Origin: Haploplasma modicum ATCC 29102
Lineage (GTDB): Bacteria > Bacillota_I > Bacilli_A > Acholeplasmatales > Acholeplasmataceae
NCBI RefSeq assembly: GCF_000687835.1
Contig: NZ_JHYB01000005.1
Span: 1 to 64,000, forward strand
Direction of reading: 5' to 3'
DNA: 64,000 bases
Shown here: positions 44,186 through 54,692 of the stretch, piece by piece
Layout: each line of letters begins with the position of its first letter
Position numbering within the stretch: the first letter of the stretch is position 1
Program-made: the position numbers and the translations under genes
Notes under the pieces: model-generated
Databases searched by the model: none
Seen by the model: only the letters and a program-made list of their open reading frames with translations
What the model was told of the DNA's origin: nothing

Positions 44186-46171
44186 ATTCCAATTATTGAA
44201 CTAATAAATAATCCAATAGTTTTATTAATTTTAAACTCAGTTATTTTATCGGGGATTCTTTTACTATTGACTATTGTCAATAAAAATATAAAAAATAAAA
44301 TATTTGATATTACATATAAATCAGTTTTAATTATCATAGGATCTTTTTTAATCCTTATGTTCCCTTGGTATATAGATGATTTAATAATCCTAGATACAAG
44401 AAATGTTTTTTATATATTTACTACAATGTTTTTAGGAATAATACCATCAATAATAGGTTCATTATCAACATTAATTATTGGAATAATAATTGATGGTTTA
44501 AGTATAAATATTTTAGCTGAGGCATTTTATGTTATTATTCCAATTTTAGTGGGGACGATTTTAAAACATAAATTTAAGAAAAAAAATAAATTTTTAGACT
44601 ATTTTATTACAGGAATAGTTTCCAATACTTTAAGTATCTTTACATATTTATTAATTATCGATTATTCAATAACCTCACTAGATTTTTTACTATTTGGGTT
44701 AATTTATCCAGTTATTTATCCGTTTATTGTTTTAATCATAAATGGATATACTGAGAATGAACATTTAAGAAAAATAGTTCAAGAAAATAATATTATAATT
44801 GAATCAACATTAAACTCAGTAAAATATATTGAGATTTATGCAATTGATGTTAATTATAATTACTTAGCATTTAATAATCATCACCGTAATCAAATGAAGA
44901 AATTTTATGATAATAAATTAATAATTGGTCAAAATTTCTTGGAACTTGTCACAAATAACAAAGTTAAAAATAGGTTGAAAGAAAATTTAGACAAATCTTT
45001 ATCAGGTGAAACGAATACAATTGTGATTGAAGTTAGTGAGTATGGTAATAAAATTTTAAAAGAAACATATGGTCCAATTAGAGATTTAAAGGGTATTGTA
45101 GTTGGTGTATGTGTATATAGCGAAGATGTTAGTGAAGAATATAAAAAAAGAGCAGAGATAGAGTATTATAGTAAATATGATTCACTTACTGGACTCTTTA
45201 ACCGAAATCTTTTTGAGAAAAGTATTAAAAAATTAAATGATATTTCAGATATTTCAATTATTTATTTTGATGTTAATGGGTTAAAAAGAGTTAATGACGC
45301 TTTTGGACACTTAGCCGGTGATAAATTAATTAAAACTGTTTCAAATGAGATTACTAGCATGTTAAGTATGTATGAAGCTAAAATATACCGTATTGGTGGT
45401 GATGAAATAGTTTCTATAAGCCGCACATTAACTAATGTTGACAAACTAATAAAAGATATAAAAGATAAGCTGTTTAATACTAAGATTTTTCATTTACCAA
45501 TTTCAATATCTGCCGGCCATGCAATTAAAAAAAGTGATGAATCTTTTATGGATTCCCTACTAGCTGCTGAAGAATTAATGTATGTTGATAAAATTACAAA
45601 TAGCCATAGTATTCAAAAAGAAAATATTGATTCTTTAATTAAAACTCTACATGATAGTGAAGTTGAAACATTTGAGCATTCCAATCGAGTACAAAGATTA
45701 TCAAACAATTTGGGGAAAATGTTGAATCTTAGTTTCAAAGAACTAAAACTTTTGGATTTAATTTCAAAACTTCATGATATTGGTAAAATTGGAATTGACC
45801 AGGAAATATTAAATAAACCAGGAAAACTAAATAAAATGGAATTTCAACTAATGAAAAGACATTGTGAAATAGGTTACCAAATACTATCATTAGTCTATGA
45901 TTATTCAATTATTGCTAATGATGTATTATCACATCACGAAGACTTTGATGGCGGAGGTTATCCAAGAGGCTTGAAGGGTGAAGATATCCCACTTAAATCT
46001 AGAATTATTAGAATAGTTGATTCATATGATGCTATGACATCAGATAGAAAGTATCGAAAGGCTTTAACCAAGGAAGAAGCATTAAAAGAAATAGAAGATG
46101 GACTTGGAACTAAATATGATCCAGTAATTGGGCAGAAATTTATTTTAATGATAAAAAAAGAAGCGATTTAA
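44186..46171 (+). CDS. Membrane c-di-GMP turnover protein: 5TM sensor, PAS, GGDEF, HD-GYP
   Basis: Residues 1-175 hold about five or six TM helices of the 5TMR-LYT type (FLGIIPSIIGSLSTLIIGIIIDG). A PAS-like segment follows (about 190-300), then GGDEF (DSLTGLFNRNLF, RIGGDEI: active-type site for c-di-GMP synthesis) and HD-GYP (KLHDIGKIGI, HHEDFDGGGYPRGLKG, RIVDSYDAMTSDRKYRKA). An in-frame TTG at 44267 would drop the first helix. Extending upstream adds IPIIELINNPIVLL, the usual start of this domain, preceded by GAGGG and beginning at an AUU (44186). This gives 661 residues. Which activity dominates is unknown. Confidence 0.85.
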   Translation: MPIIELINNPIVLLILNSVILSGILLLLTIVNKNIKNKIFDITYKSVLIIIGSFLILMFPWYIDDLIILDTRNVFYIFTTMFLGIIPSIIGSLSTLIIGIIIDGLSINILAEAFYVIIPILVGTILKHKFKKKNKFLDYFITGIVSNTLSIFTYLLIIDYSITSLDFLLFGLIYPVIYPFIVLIINGYTENEHLRKIVQENNIIIESTLNSVKYIEIYAIDVNYNYLAFNNHHRNQMKKFYDNKLIIGQNFLELVTNNKVKNRLKENLDKSLSGETNTIVIEVSEYGNKILKETYGPIRDLKGIVVGVCVYSEDVSEEYKKRAEIEYYSKYDSLTGLFNRNLFEKSIKKLNDISDISIIYFDVNGLKRVNDAFGHLAGDKLIKTVSNEITSMLSMYEAKIYRIGGDEIVSISRTLTNVDKLIKDIKDKLFNTKIFHLPISISAGHAIKKSDESFMDSLLAAEELMYVDKITNSHSIQKENIDSLIKTLHDSEVETFEHSNRVQRLSNNLGKMLNLSFKELKLLDLISKLHDIGKIGIDQEILNKPGKLNKMEFQLMKRHCEIGYQILSLVYDYSIIANDVLSHHEDFDGGGYPRGLKGEDIPLKSRIIRIVDSYDAMTSDRKYRKALTKEEALKEIEDGLGTKYDPVIGQKFILMIKKEAI

Positions 46172-46188
46172 ATTTCGCTTCTTTTATT
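46160..46188 (+). terminator. Terminator of the GGDEF/HD-GYP gene
   Basis: The stem GAAGCGA/TCGCTTC with a short AT loop is followed by TTTTATTT. Its left arm is in the last codons of the gene. Confidence 0.8.
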
Positions 46189-46190
46189 TA

Positions 46191-46856
46191 TTAGAAGAAT
46201 TTTGCTCTTGCTTGATCTTTTATCTCTCTACTTGCTGTAAATGGAATTCTTGTTGTATAACCTGCTTTTGCAGCAACAATAGCTTTTGTTGGCCATGCAA
46301 AGATATCTTGGTTCCATCTAAGTACAGTATCATTATAAACTTCACGTGCAGCTGTTATTTCTTTTTGTAGATAACTGTTTTGTTGCATCGCATCAGCTAA
46401 TGAGCGATGTGCTTTTAAATCTGGATAAGCTTCAAATGCAATTCTCACATTTGATAATGCTTGATCAAGTTGACCTGAGACTTCATTTCTTGTTTCTTCA
46501 GTTGGATGAACGCCACCTCTAAACATTGCAACAGATTTCATAACATCTTTATCTAAATCAATTGATTTTTCAACAATACCTACAACATTTTGTAAGATAA
46601 CAACTCTTTGTTCTAAATAGTTATCAATTTGAGATGCATTGTGTTGAATTTTTTGTTGTAATGCTTTTAAATAGTTTCTTGCACTTATTTTCATGAAAAG
46701 GAAGATAAGACCAGGAATAATTAGTGGGAACCATAATAATATTTCAAAGATAGTTGATCCTACTCCAACTTTTGCTGGTATCTGTTTTTCAATTACGTTA
46801 ATGTCACGACCTTGTTCGTTGACTGTTCCAGTTAATTCATCTAATTCATTTGCCAT
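46191..46856 (-). CDS. LemA-family protein
   Basis: A 221-residue protein with one TM segment (about residues 36-55, FEILLWFPLIIPGLIFLF) and a long helical bundle. Typical LemA features are FEAYPDLKA and ITAAREVYNDTVLRWNQDIFAWP in the C-terminal half. I start at MANEL (46856), where GGAGG lies eight bases upstream. The role of LemA proteins is unclear; in several bacteria they sit beside membrane proteins and peptidases. Here a 593-residue membrane protein lies directly upstream on the same strand, likely co-transcribed. Confidence 0.88.
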   Translation of the reverse strand: MANELDELTGTVNEQGRDINVIEKQIPAKVGVGSTIFEILLWFPLIIPGLIFLFMKISARNYLKALQQKIQHNASQIDNYLEQRVVILQNVVGIVEKSIDLDKDVMKSVAMFRGGVHPTEETRNEVSGQLDQALSNVRIAFEAYPDLKAHRSLADAMQQNSYLQKEITAAREVYNDTVLRWNQDIFAWPTKAIVAAKAGYTTRIPFTASREIKDQARAKFF

Positions 46857-46907
46857 AATTAATACCTCCATTATTTTTTTTAATTATACCATTTTTTTTA
46901 GTTTTTT

Positions 46908-48689
46908 TTATTTAATTATTCTTGCAATAAAATTACCTAAGTAAAATAATTCATTCTCATCTAATTTTTCATTATTTTTTAATTTGTTAATAAAGTTGTT
47001 TAAATGATCTTTATAATCTTTATTTTCCTTATCTTCAACAATATTAATATCAATTACTGATTCTTGTGTAACCGGAAGATATTCAACCCAGTGAATAGGG
47101 ATAGTATGCATTCTCCCGTCCCCACCTAATCTAGTTCTAAATTCAGTTCTATTAATTGCTTTATAGCCAAAGGCTGTAACCTTTACTTTATCAGTATTAT
47201 TTTTACTTGATACAATACTTGTTTTTAAAATATTTCTAGTATTTGACTCCGGATGTCTAAGGTTAGATTCACCTAATTTATTAGCAACAATCTCATGCTC
47301 ATAAAAGCTAACATAACTATCATATAAATCTTTATAAATGTATTCATGGGGCTTTTGTTGCTGATAAAGTGGGATTGCAAGTATCGGTGCGAAAGTGAAG
47401 TAAACTGCTTTAAAGAATAAAACATTTGTATCAATAAATTTGCTTTTAATTAAAGTGAAATCATAATCATAATACTCACTTGCATTAACATTTAAGACAT
47501 CACCATTTAAGTGTTCTGGAGTAATAATATTGATTTTTTTGTTTTTAATAAAATCAAAATTATCGCCATAACCTATTGTTTTTTCTTTCATTAATTCTAG
47601 TAATTGCTTTTGTGCAAGAGGAGTGAATAACAATCTAAATTGTACTTCATTGTTTCTATCTGTTGCATTAAATAAAACTTCAAATTCTGAGTTTGCAAGA
47701 GTTGTAAAGTTACCCCCCTTTTTAATGTCTTTCTCCGCTTTTTTCCTTAGTATTTTTTCTTCTCTCTTTACATGTTTATCAATTTGTTTTTGATCCATAT
47801 TTTCAGCATTGGAATCATCTCTAGTAAATTTTAAATCAGGTGCTGCTTCATTTCCATAAACTAAATATGCTTGTTCATTGTAGTATGGATAAGGTTTTAA
47901 GATGGTCTCAGTTAGAGTTTGTGTTCTTGTTTGAGCAACTCTTTTCCCATTAACGGTTGTATATGTAACCCAGGAGATGATAATAGATCCAGTATATGCT
48001 TTCGTTCCTAAGGTATGAACTAAATCGTTTGCGATATAAAAGGGATTACCATTTATATCACCAGATTTAACAAAGAGAGTAGACCTATCTAGTTCAGGGA
48101 CATCATCTAAACCAAATTTATTTACTAAGTAGTCATATCTTTTACTATCAAACATTCTATCTAGATTAATTAAGGGGATAGTTTTTTTAAATAATTCAAT
48201 ACCCATTTCATCGGTAAATAGGTCATTTAATGGCTTCATTTGTGACTTAGCTAAATTAATTAATTCACTAATCTCATTTTTAATAAAATCTGAATCAGTC
48301 TTTAATTTTTTAAGTAATGGATTAATTTTTTTGAAAATTAAGAAAATAAAAAGAACTGAAATTAATGAAGATACTGCAATAAATCCTACATCAAGAGCCA
48401 TTGATGTTGTAGCAGTAATATCTGCTAATAGTTTAATCGAAATTAGTAATACAATTACGATAAAAAGTATCATCAAAATTCTAAATGTATTATATTTTGA
48501 AATTTGTCTCTTAGTCGTTTCTTTTTTATGATTTAGTGTTTTAATTTTTTTAATTGTTTCTTTATTTTCCTCAACATTGATATTTGATTTTAAAACTAGT
48601 TCATCAAAATATTCCTCAACATTCTTTTTATGGTTTGGCCCATACTTGTTTTTGTATTCCATTAAAGGATCATAAATGTGATCATCCAC
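46908..48689 (-). CDS. Large membrane protein linked to LemA, unknown function
   Basis: A 593-residue protein: N-terminal coiled-coil region (residues 10-60), two adjacent TM helices (about 70-88 and 97-118), another charged helix to about 150, then a large soluble domain with beta-rich stretches (TGSIIISWVTYTTVNGKR, TEFRTRLGGDGRMHTIPIHW). A short basic coiled coil around 305-325 is rich in K and E. I do not recognise a catalytic motif. Layout and LemA neighbourhood recall DUF3137-type proteins, but I cannot confirm this. It may form a membrane complex with LemA. Confidence 0.6.
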   Translation of the reverse strand: MDDHIYDPLMEYKNKYGPNHKKNVEEYFDELVLKSNINVEENKETIKKIKTLNHKKETTKRQISKYNTFRILMILFIVIVLLISIKLLADITATTSMALDVGFIAVSSLISVLFIFLIFKKINPLLKKLKTDSDFIKNEISELINLAKSQMKPLNDLFTDEMGIELFKKTIPLINLDRMFDSKRYDYLVNKFGLDDVPELDRSTLFVKSGDINGNPFYIANDLVHTLGTKAYTGSIIISWVTYTTVNGKRVAQTRTQTLTETILKPYPYYNEQAYLVYGNEAAPDLKFTRDDSNAENMDQKQIDKHVKREEKILRKKAEKDIKKGGNFTTLANSEFEVLFNATDRNNEVQFRLLFTPLAQKQLLELMKEKTIGYGDNFDFIKNKKINIITPEHLNGDVLNVNASEYYDYDFTLIKSKFIDTNVLFFKAVYFTFAPILAIPLYQQQKPHEYIYKDLYDSYVSFYEHEIVANKLGESNLRHPESNTRNILKTSIVSSKNNTDKVKVTAFGYKAINRTEFRTRLGGDGRMHTIPIHWVEYLPVTQESVIDINIVEDKENKDYKDHLNNFINKLKNNEKLDENELFYLGNFIARIIK

Positions 48690-48841
48690 ATAAATCCCTC
48701 CCCTCTTTTCATTAAGTTAATAATACTACAATTGGCTCTAATTGTAAATAAATAGTTTTAAATTAAAAGTATCTTCGTTACAAAAAAACGTGCAAATTTC
48801 TTATATTATGATATAATATAAGGAAGAAATGAGGTATTCAA

Positions 48842-49063
48842 ATGAAAACTTTTTATTTAAATGGTGAATTTATGACACTAGCTCAGTTTTTGAAAGCTAA
48901 TGATTATATTAATTCAGGTGGCGAGGCTAAATATTTTCTGCAAGATTATGTTGTAAAAATTAATGGCGAACAATGTTCATTGCGTGGTAAGAAATTATAT
49001 GAAAAAGATATAGTTACAGTAGGCAATGATGATTTTGTTTTACTGTATGATAAAAAAGATTAA
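48842..49063 (+). CDS. yaaA: S4-domain RNA-binding protein YaaA
   Basis: A 73-residue protein that is almost entirely one S4 fold (LAQFLKANDYINSGGEAKYFLQDYVVKINGE, then RGKKLYEKDIV). It is the small gene conserved between dnaN and recF in Firmicutes, and its association with ribosome assembly is known in Bacillus. GAGG precedes the ATG. It overlaps recF by 17 bases, indicating translational coupling. Confidence 0.92.
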   Translation: MKTFYLNGEFMTLAQFLKANDYINSGGEAKYFLQDYVVKINGEQCSLRGKKLYEKDIVTVGNDDFVLLYDKKD

Positions 49064-50075
49064 TCTAACTAATATTAGAAATCATAGTAATTTATCACTA
49101 GATCTAAATGATCGATTTATTTATATTAAGGGACCAAATGGTTCTGGTAAAACAACGATTTTAGAAAGTATTTATCTTACTTCAACAACTAAGTCTCATA
49201 GAACAAATAATGATTTTGATTTAGTAAAAAGAAATGAAAAATTTGGAATTATCCATTTGGAAACTAATAAAGATATTTTCAAAATAGTTATTCATGAAAA
49301 AGGTAAATCAATTTTAATTAATAACAAAGAGGCAAAAAAGTTAAGCGAAGTTATTGGTAGATTAAAAGTAATTATGTTCTCACCAGAAGATTTAAATTTA
49401 ATTAAAGGTTCACCTCATGTTAGAAGAAGTTTTATTGATTATGAAATAATTAAATATAGTAAAAATTATTTAAATAATCTGACAACCTATAAAAATATTT
49501 TAAAACAAAGAAATGCTTTACTTAAAAATATCAGTCTTAATGATGATCAAACTTTCTTAAATATTTTAGGAACAAAACTTTATGAAATAGGAATTAAGAT
49601 TATTAGACAAAGAAGTGAGTTCATAGAAGAACTAAACTTAGAAACAAAGAAAATATATAGTTTGTTTTCAGATAAAAATATCGAAATAAATTATTTGCCA
49701 AATGCAAAAGAAGAGTTTTTTTTAAATCATTTAACAAATAATCAGAAACAAGATATTTTATATAAGACAACTATGTCCGGTCCACACCGCGATGACTTTT
49801 TAGTAACGTTCATGAATGAAGATGCGTATAAATCATCTCAAGGTGAGATTAGACTAATCGTTATTTCTATGAAATTAGGGCTAATAAATGTTTTAAAAAA
49901 TAAAACGAGTGATAATATCACCTTGTTGTTAGATGACGTTTTAAGCGAATTAGACGATAAAATCAAGCACAAGTTTTTAGATAATTTGCCAGAGAATATG
50001 CAAATAATCTTAAATAGTGCAATAAATATCGATAGTAATAATGTAAAAATACTAGAATTAAAAGGAGAAATGTAA
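49047..50075 (+). CDS. recF: DNA repair and recombination protein RecF
   Basis: A 342-residue SMC-like ATPase that helps load RecA at gaps. Walker A is GPNGSGKTT near residue 30, the signature is in [15 protein letters not shown] and Walker B is [12 protein letters not shown] start at 49047 ([12 protein letters not shown]), the typical RecF N-terminus; a 49026 ATG adds seven unrelated residues. yaaA overlaps its start. gyrB follows directly, one base after the stop, so yaaA-recF-gyrB-gyrA form one operon. Confidence 0.95.
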   Translation: MIKKINLTNIRNHSNLSLDLNDRFIYIKGPNGSGKTTILESIYLTSTTKSHRTNNDFDLVKRNEKFGIIHLETNKDIFKIVIHEKGKSILINNKEAKKLSEVIGRLKVIMFSPEDLNLIKGSPHVRRSFIDYEIIKYSKNYLNNLTTYKNILKQRNALLKNISLNDDQTFLNILGTKLYEIGIKIIRQRSEFIEELNLETKKIYSLFSDKNIEINYLPNAKEEFFLNHLTNNQKQDILYKTTMSGPHRDDFLVTFMNEDAYKSSQGEIRLIVISMKLGLINVLKNKTSDNITLLLDDVLSELDDKIKHKFLDNLPENMQIILNSAINIDSNNVKILELKGEM

Positions 50076-50076
50076 A

Positions 50077-51978
50077 ATGAGTGATCAAAAGAAATATGAT
50101 GCCTCGAATATTCAAATATTAGAGGGATTGGATCCAGTTCGTAAAAGACCTGGGATGTATATTGGAACTACAGGTTCAGATGGACTGCATCATTTAGTTT
50201 GGGAAATTGTAGATAATTCAATCGATGAGGCGCTTGGTGGATATGCTGATGAAATTACATTAGAGATTTTAAAAGGCGAAGTAATTAGAGTTACAGACAA
50301 TGGTCGTGGTATTCCTGTTGACATTCATCCCCATACACAAAAACCAGCAGTTGAAACAATTTTAACGACTCTTCACGCTGGTGGTAAGTTTGACGGGGAA
50401 TCATACAAAGTATCCGGAGGATTACATGGTGTTGGTGCATCAGTAGTTAACGCGTTATCAGAATGGTTTACTGTAAATGTTCATAGAAATAATAAAAATT
50501 ATTTTCAAAAATATGCTAGAGGTGTTACGCAAACTGAATTAGAAGAACGTGGCTCAAGTGAACATACTGGAACAATTATTGAATTTAAATTTGACCCTAC
50601 AATTTTTATTGAAACGCAAGTATATGATTATGAAAGACTAAGACACCGTATTCAACAGCTTGCTTTCTTAAATCGTGGTATTAAAATATCAATTAAAGAT
50701 TTAAGGGGTGAAGAGACTCATGAGGCCACATATCATTATGAAGGTGGATTAATTGAGTATGCTGAGTTCTTAAATGGTAATAAACAAAAAATTAATAAGC
50801 AATTGTTTTATGTTGAAAAGTTAGTAGACGATATAAACGTTGAAATTACAATCCAGTACAATGACTCATATAATGCAAATATTTATTCATTTGCTAATAA
50901 CATTCCAACTAGAGAAGGTGGAATGCATGAAGACGGATTTAAGATGGCTTTAACTAGAGTTTTAAATAACTATGCTAAAGTTAATAAAATTACTAAAGAT
51001 GAAGAAGGATTTATTGGGGAAGATACTAGAGAAGGATTAATTTCAATTATTTCAATTAAGCACCCTGATCCACAATTTGAAGGACAAACAAAAACAAAAT
51101 TAGGTAATACCGAAGTTAGACAAATTGTAAGTCAAGTTGTAGGTGAGAGTCTAGATCGATTCTTACTTGAAAATCCAGGAGATGCAAAATTAATTATTGA
51201 AAAATTAGTTCTTGCTAAAAGATCAAGAATTGCTGCTAGAAAAGCGAGAGAAGCAACAAGAAAAACCCCACTTGATTCATTAGGGTTTGCTTCTAAACTT
51301 GCAGATTGTAGAACAAAAAATGCCGAGATTGCTGAACTATATATCGTCGAAGGGGACTCCGCTGGTGGATCAGCTAAGCAAGGTAGAGAATCAGAATATC
51401 AAGCAATTCTTCCACTACGTGGTAAAGTACTAAACGTTGAAAAAGCAAGACAAGATAAAATTTTAGGTAATCAAGAAATCTTATCCTTATTCCAAGCAAT
51501 TGGGGCAGGTATTGGTGATGAATTAGATGTTACAAAAGCTAGATATCATAAGATCGTTATTATGACCGATGCTGACGTTGACGGGGCACATATTAGAACC
51601 CTTTTACTAACATTCTTCTATCGTCATTTAAGACCATTAGTAGAATTAGGTTATATTTATTTTGCTCAACCACCACTATATAAAATATCAAGTGGTAAAA
51701 GATTTGAGTATGTTTATACAGATGAAGAATTACCAGCAGTGATTGAATCATTCGGTGAGAGATATCAAATGCAAAGATATAAAGGGTTAGGGGAAATGAA
51801 TCCAGAACAATTATGGGATACAACAATGAACCCTGAAACTAGAACATTGCTTAGAGTATCTTTAAAAGATGCAATGGATGCAGATCAAGTATTTAGTATG
51901 TTAATGGGTGAGGAAGTTGAACCTAGAAAAGACTTTATCCAAGAAAATGCTGAATATGCAAATGATATTGATATTTAA
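50077..51978 (+). CDS. gyrB: DNA gyrase subunit B
   Basis: A 633-residue type II topoisomerase ATPase subunit. GHKL ATP site: [13 protein letters not shown] and GRGIPV, then [18 protein letters not shown]. The TOPRIM has the signature [17 protein letters not shown] and [14 protein letters not shown], and the end is [16 protein letters not shown] with typical GyrB tail. The intact GGLHGVGAS loop supports full ATPase. It lies ten bases upstream of gyrA in an operon with recF. ParE is distinguished by context. Confidence 0.97.
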   Translation: MSDQKKYDASNIQILEGLDPVRKRPGMYIGTTGSDGLHHLVWEIVDNSIDEALGGYADEITLEILKGEVIRVTDNGRGIPVDIHPHTQKPAVETILTTLHAGGKFDGESYKVSGGLHGVGASVVNALSEWFTVNVHRNNKNYFQKYARGVTQTELEERGSSEHTGTIIEFKFDPTIFIETQVYDYERLRHRIQQLAFLNRGIKISIKDLRGEETHEATYHYEGGLIEYAEFLNGNKQKINKQLFYVEKLVDDINVEITIQYNDSYNANIYSFANNIPTREGGMHEDGFKMALTRVLNNYAKVNKITKDEEGFIGEDTREGLISIISIKHPDPQFEGQTKTKLGNTEVRQIVSQVVGESLDRFLLENPGDAKLIIEKLVLAKRSRIAARKAREATRKTPLDSLGFASKLADCRTKNAEIAELYIVEGDSAGGSAKQGRESEYQAILPLRGKVLNVEKARQDKILGNQEILSLFQAIGAGIGDELDVTKARYHKIVIMTDADVDGAHIRTLLLTFFYRHLRPLVELGYIYFAQPPLYKISSGKRFEYVYTDEELPAVIESFGERYQMQRYKGLGEMNPEQLWDTTMNPETRTLLRVSLKDAMDADQVFSMLMGEEVEPRKDFIQENAEYANDIDI

Positions 51979-51988
51979 GGAGTAAGAG

Positions 51989-54613
51989 ATGAGCGATAAT
52001 AAAAAAATAGATAATATTGATTTAGAAGATCAAACAAGTAAGGTAACGGAAGGAAATATTAGAGAAGTAAATATTTCTAAAGAGATGAAAAAATCATTTC
52101 TAAGTTATGCGATGAGTGTAATTGTCTCACGTGCCTTACCGGATATTAGAGATGGACTAAAACCAGTTCAAAGAAGAATCTTATTTGGTATGAATGAACT
52201 TGGTATGTATAGTACTTCACAGTATAAGAAAAGTGCACGTATCGTTGGGGACGTTATGGGGAAATACCATCCACATGGTGACTCAAGTATTTATGAAACA
52301 ATGGTAAGAATGGCTCAAGATTTTAGCTACCGTTATATGTTAGTTGATGGTCATGGTAACTTTGGTTCAATCGATGGTGATGGCGCTGCTGCGATGCGTT
52401 ATACTGAAGCTAAAATGAGTAAGATATCAATGGAACTTTTAAGAGATATTGATAAAGATACAGTTAATTATGTAGGTAACTATGATAACTCAGAAAGAGA
52501 ACCAAGTGTCTTACCTTCAAGGTTCCCAAACCTTTTAGTTAATGGATCAACTGGTATTGCAGTTGGTATGGCAACAAATATTCCACCACATAACTTAGGT
52601 GAAGTAATTGATGCTATTATTGCATATAAAGAAGATAAAGATTTAACTGTTTTAGATTTAATGCAACACATTAAAGGTCCAGACTTTCCAACAGGTGCTG
52701 AAATCTTAGGTCTAACCGGACTTAGACAAGCATATGAGACAGGTCGTGGAACAATTGCAATGCGTGCTAAGGCAGATATTGTTGAACGTAAAAATGGTCG
52801 TCATAGTATTATAATTACTGAAATTCCATATCAAGTTAACAAGGCAAATTTAATTGAAAAAATTGCTGAATTAGCAAAAGAAGGAAAAGTAGATGGAATT
52901 ACTGAACTTAGAGATGAATCAAACAGAAAAGGAATTAGAGTAGTAATCGACTTAAGAAGAGATGTTATTCCTAATGTTATGTTAAACAATCTTTACAAAA
53001 ATACTCAGTTACAAAAATCATTTGGTTTTAACATGATTGCTTTAGTAAACAATAAACCAGAAATGGTAAACTTAAAATCAATGATTAGTAACTACTTTGA
53101 TTTCCAAATTGAAGTAATTCAAAGAAGAACAGAGTTTGAATTAAATAAAGCTGAAACTAGAGCACATCTACTTGAAGCATTTATGAAAGTATTAAATGAT
53201 ATTGATCATGCAATTGAAATAATTAAATCATCACAAACAGGTGAAATTGCTAGAGAACGTTTGATTGAAGAATATGACTTTGATGATGTTCAAGCAAGAG
53301 CAATTCTTGATATGAGATTACAAAGACTTACAGGTCTAGAAATTGAAAAAATCAAAGAAGAAGCAGAAGAAATTAGATTAAAGATTATTGAATTAAAAGA
53401 AATTATTGCAAGTAACGAATTAAAAGAAGATATTTTAGAGTCGGAGTTACTTGAAATTAAAAACAAATATAGTGATAAGAGAAGATCAGAAATTAACTTA
53501 CATGATGACTTATCAATTGAATCTGAAGATTTAATTCCAGTTGAAGATATTATTATAACTGTTACAAATAAAGGTTATATTAAACGTATGAAGACTGATG
53601 CTTATAAATCTCAAAATCGTGGTGGAGTTGGAATGAGCGGAATTAAAGTTCATGATGATGACTTTGTTGAACATATTCAAATGACATCAACTCACGATTT
53701 CCACTTATTCTTTACTAATAAGGGTAGAGTATATAAGATTAAAGGATATCAAATTCCAGAAGCTTCTAGAACTGCAAAAGGAATTCCAATTGTTAACCTA
53801 TTAAATCTAGAACAAGGTGAATACTTAGCATCATTTACTAATATTAAATCATTTGAAGATGAAGCTGCACACTTAGTCTTTGTTACAAAACAAGGTATTG
53901 TAAAAAGAACAAAGATTACAGAATATCAAAACATTAGAACAAATGGTATTATCGCTTTAACATTAAAAGAAGATGATGAATTACTAGTAGTAAAAGCAAC
54001 AGATGGTACAAAAGACATTGTTTTAGGTGCATCAAATGGTAAAGCAATTAGATTTAGTGAACTAGATGCAAGAGCAATCGGTAGAACAGCAACTGGGGTT
54101 TTAGGTATGCGTCTTGATCAAAATGAAGAATTAATTGGAGCTGCAATTATTAATTCAGATGACGATGAGATTTTAGTAGTTACTGAAAAAGGTTTTGGTA
54201 AACGTACTAAAGCAAGTGAATACCGTAGTCAAAACCGTGGTGGTAAAGGGGTATTAACCTTAAAGATTACTGAGAGAAACGGTAATCCAAAATCACTAAG
54301 AATGGTTTCAAATGATGATGATTTAATTGTAGTAACAGATAAAGGCATTGTAATTAGAACACATATTGAACAAATCTCAACAACCGGTAGAGCAACACAA
54401 GGTGTTAGAATAATCAACTTAAAGAATGATCAAAAAGTATCAACTGTAGCGGTTGTTCCATTTGATAAAGATGAAGAAGAAAAAGTTGAAGAAAAAGGAT
54501 TTACTCAAGACTCAATTACAGTCGATGAACAACAAGAAAATATCGTAAACTTAAATCCAGTCGAAGAAAAAGAAGAAGTTGTAACAAAAGACTCATTATT
54601 TGAGGATAAATAA
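51989..54613 (+). CDS. gyrA: DNA gyrase subunit A
   Basis: An 874-residue DNA-breaking subunit. Quinolone-resistance region with [21 protein letters not shown] and the catalytic Tyr in [12 protein letters not shown]-terminal beta-pinwheel with the GyrA-box-like [10 protein letters not shown] and [10 protein letters not shown]. The tail (about the last 50 residues) is acidic. The QRDR positions read D-S (GDSS), the usual wild-type form. RBS GGAG precedes the ATG. A terminator follows the stop. Confidence 0.97.
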   Translation: MSDNKKIDNIDLEDQTSKVTEGNIREVNISKEMKKSFLSYAMSVIVSRALPDIRDGLKPVQRRILFGMNELGMYSTSQYKKSARIVGDVMGKYHPHGDSSIYETMVRMAQDFSYRYMLVDGHGNFGSIDGDGAAAMRYTEAKMSKISMELLRDIDKDTVNYVGNYDNSEREPSVLPSRFPNLLVNGSTGIAVGMATNIPPHNLGEVIDAIIAYKEDKDLTVLDLMQHIKGPDFPTGAEILGLTGLRQAYETGRGTIAMRAKADIVERKNGRHSIIITEIPYQVNKANLIEKIAELAKEGKVDGITELRDESNRKGIRVVIDLRRDVIPNVMLNNLYKNTQLQKSFGFNMIALVNNKPEMVNLKSMISNYFDFQIEVIQRRTEFELNKAETRAHLLEAFMKVLNDIDHAIEIIKSSQTGEIARERLIEEYDFDDVQARAILDMRLQRLTGLEIEKIKEEAEEIRLKIIELKEIIASNELKEDILESELLEIKNKYSDKRRSEINLHDDLSIESEDLIPVEDIIITVTNKGYIKRMKTDAYKSQNRGGVGMSGIKVHDDDFVEHIQMTSTHDFHLFFTNKGRVYKIKGYQIPEASRTAKGIPIVNLLNLEQGEYLASFTNIKSFEDEAAHLVFVTKQGIVKRTKITEYQNIRTNGIIALTLKEDDELLVVKATDGTKDIVLGASNGKAIRFSELDARAIGRTATGVLGMRLDQNEELIGAAIINSDDDEILVVTEKGFGKRTKASEYRSQNRGGKGVLTLKITERNGNPKSLRMVSNDDDLIVVTDKGIVIRTHIEQISTTGRATQGVRIINLKNDQKVSTVAVVPFDKDEEEKVEEKGFTQDSITVDEQQENIVNLNPVEEKEEVVTKDSLFEDK

Positions 54614-54617
54614 GATA

Positions 54618-54653
54618 AAACGAAGTTATAGAAAAATCTATAGCTTCTTTTTT
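54618..54653 (+). terminator. Terminator of the recF-gyrB-gyrA operon
   Basis: The stem GAAGTTATAGA (54622-54632) with TCTATAGCTTC (54637-54647) is followed by TTTTTTA. Confidence 0.9.
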
Positions 54654-54692
54654 ATTATGATATAATTAAAGAAATTATTTAGGAGGATTAAG

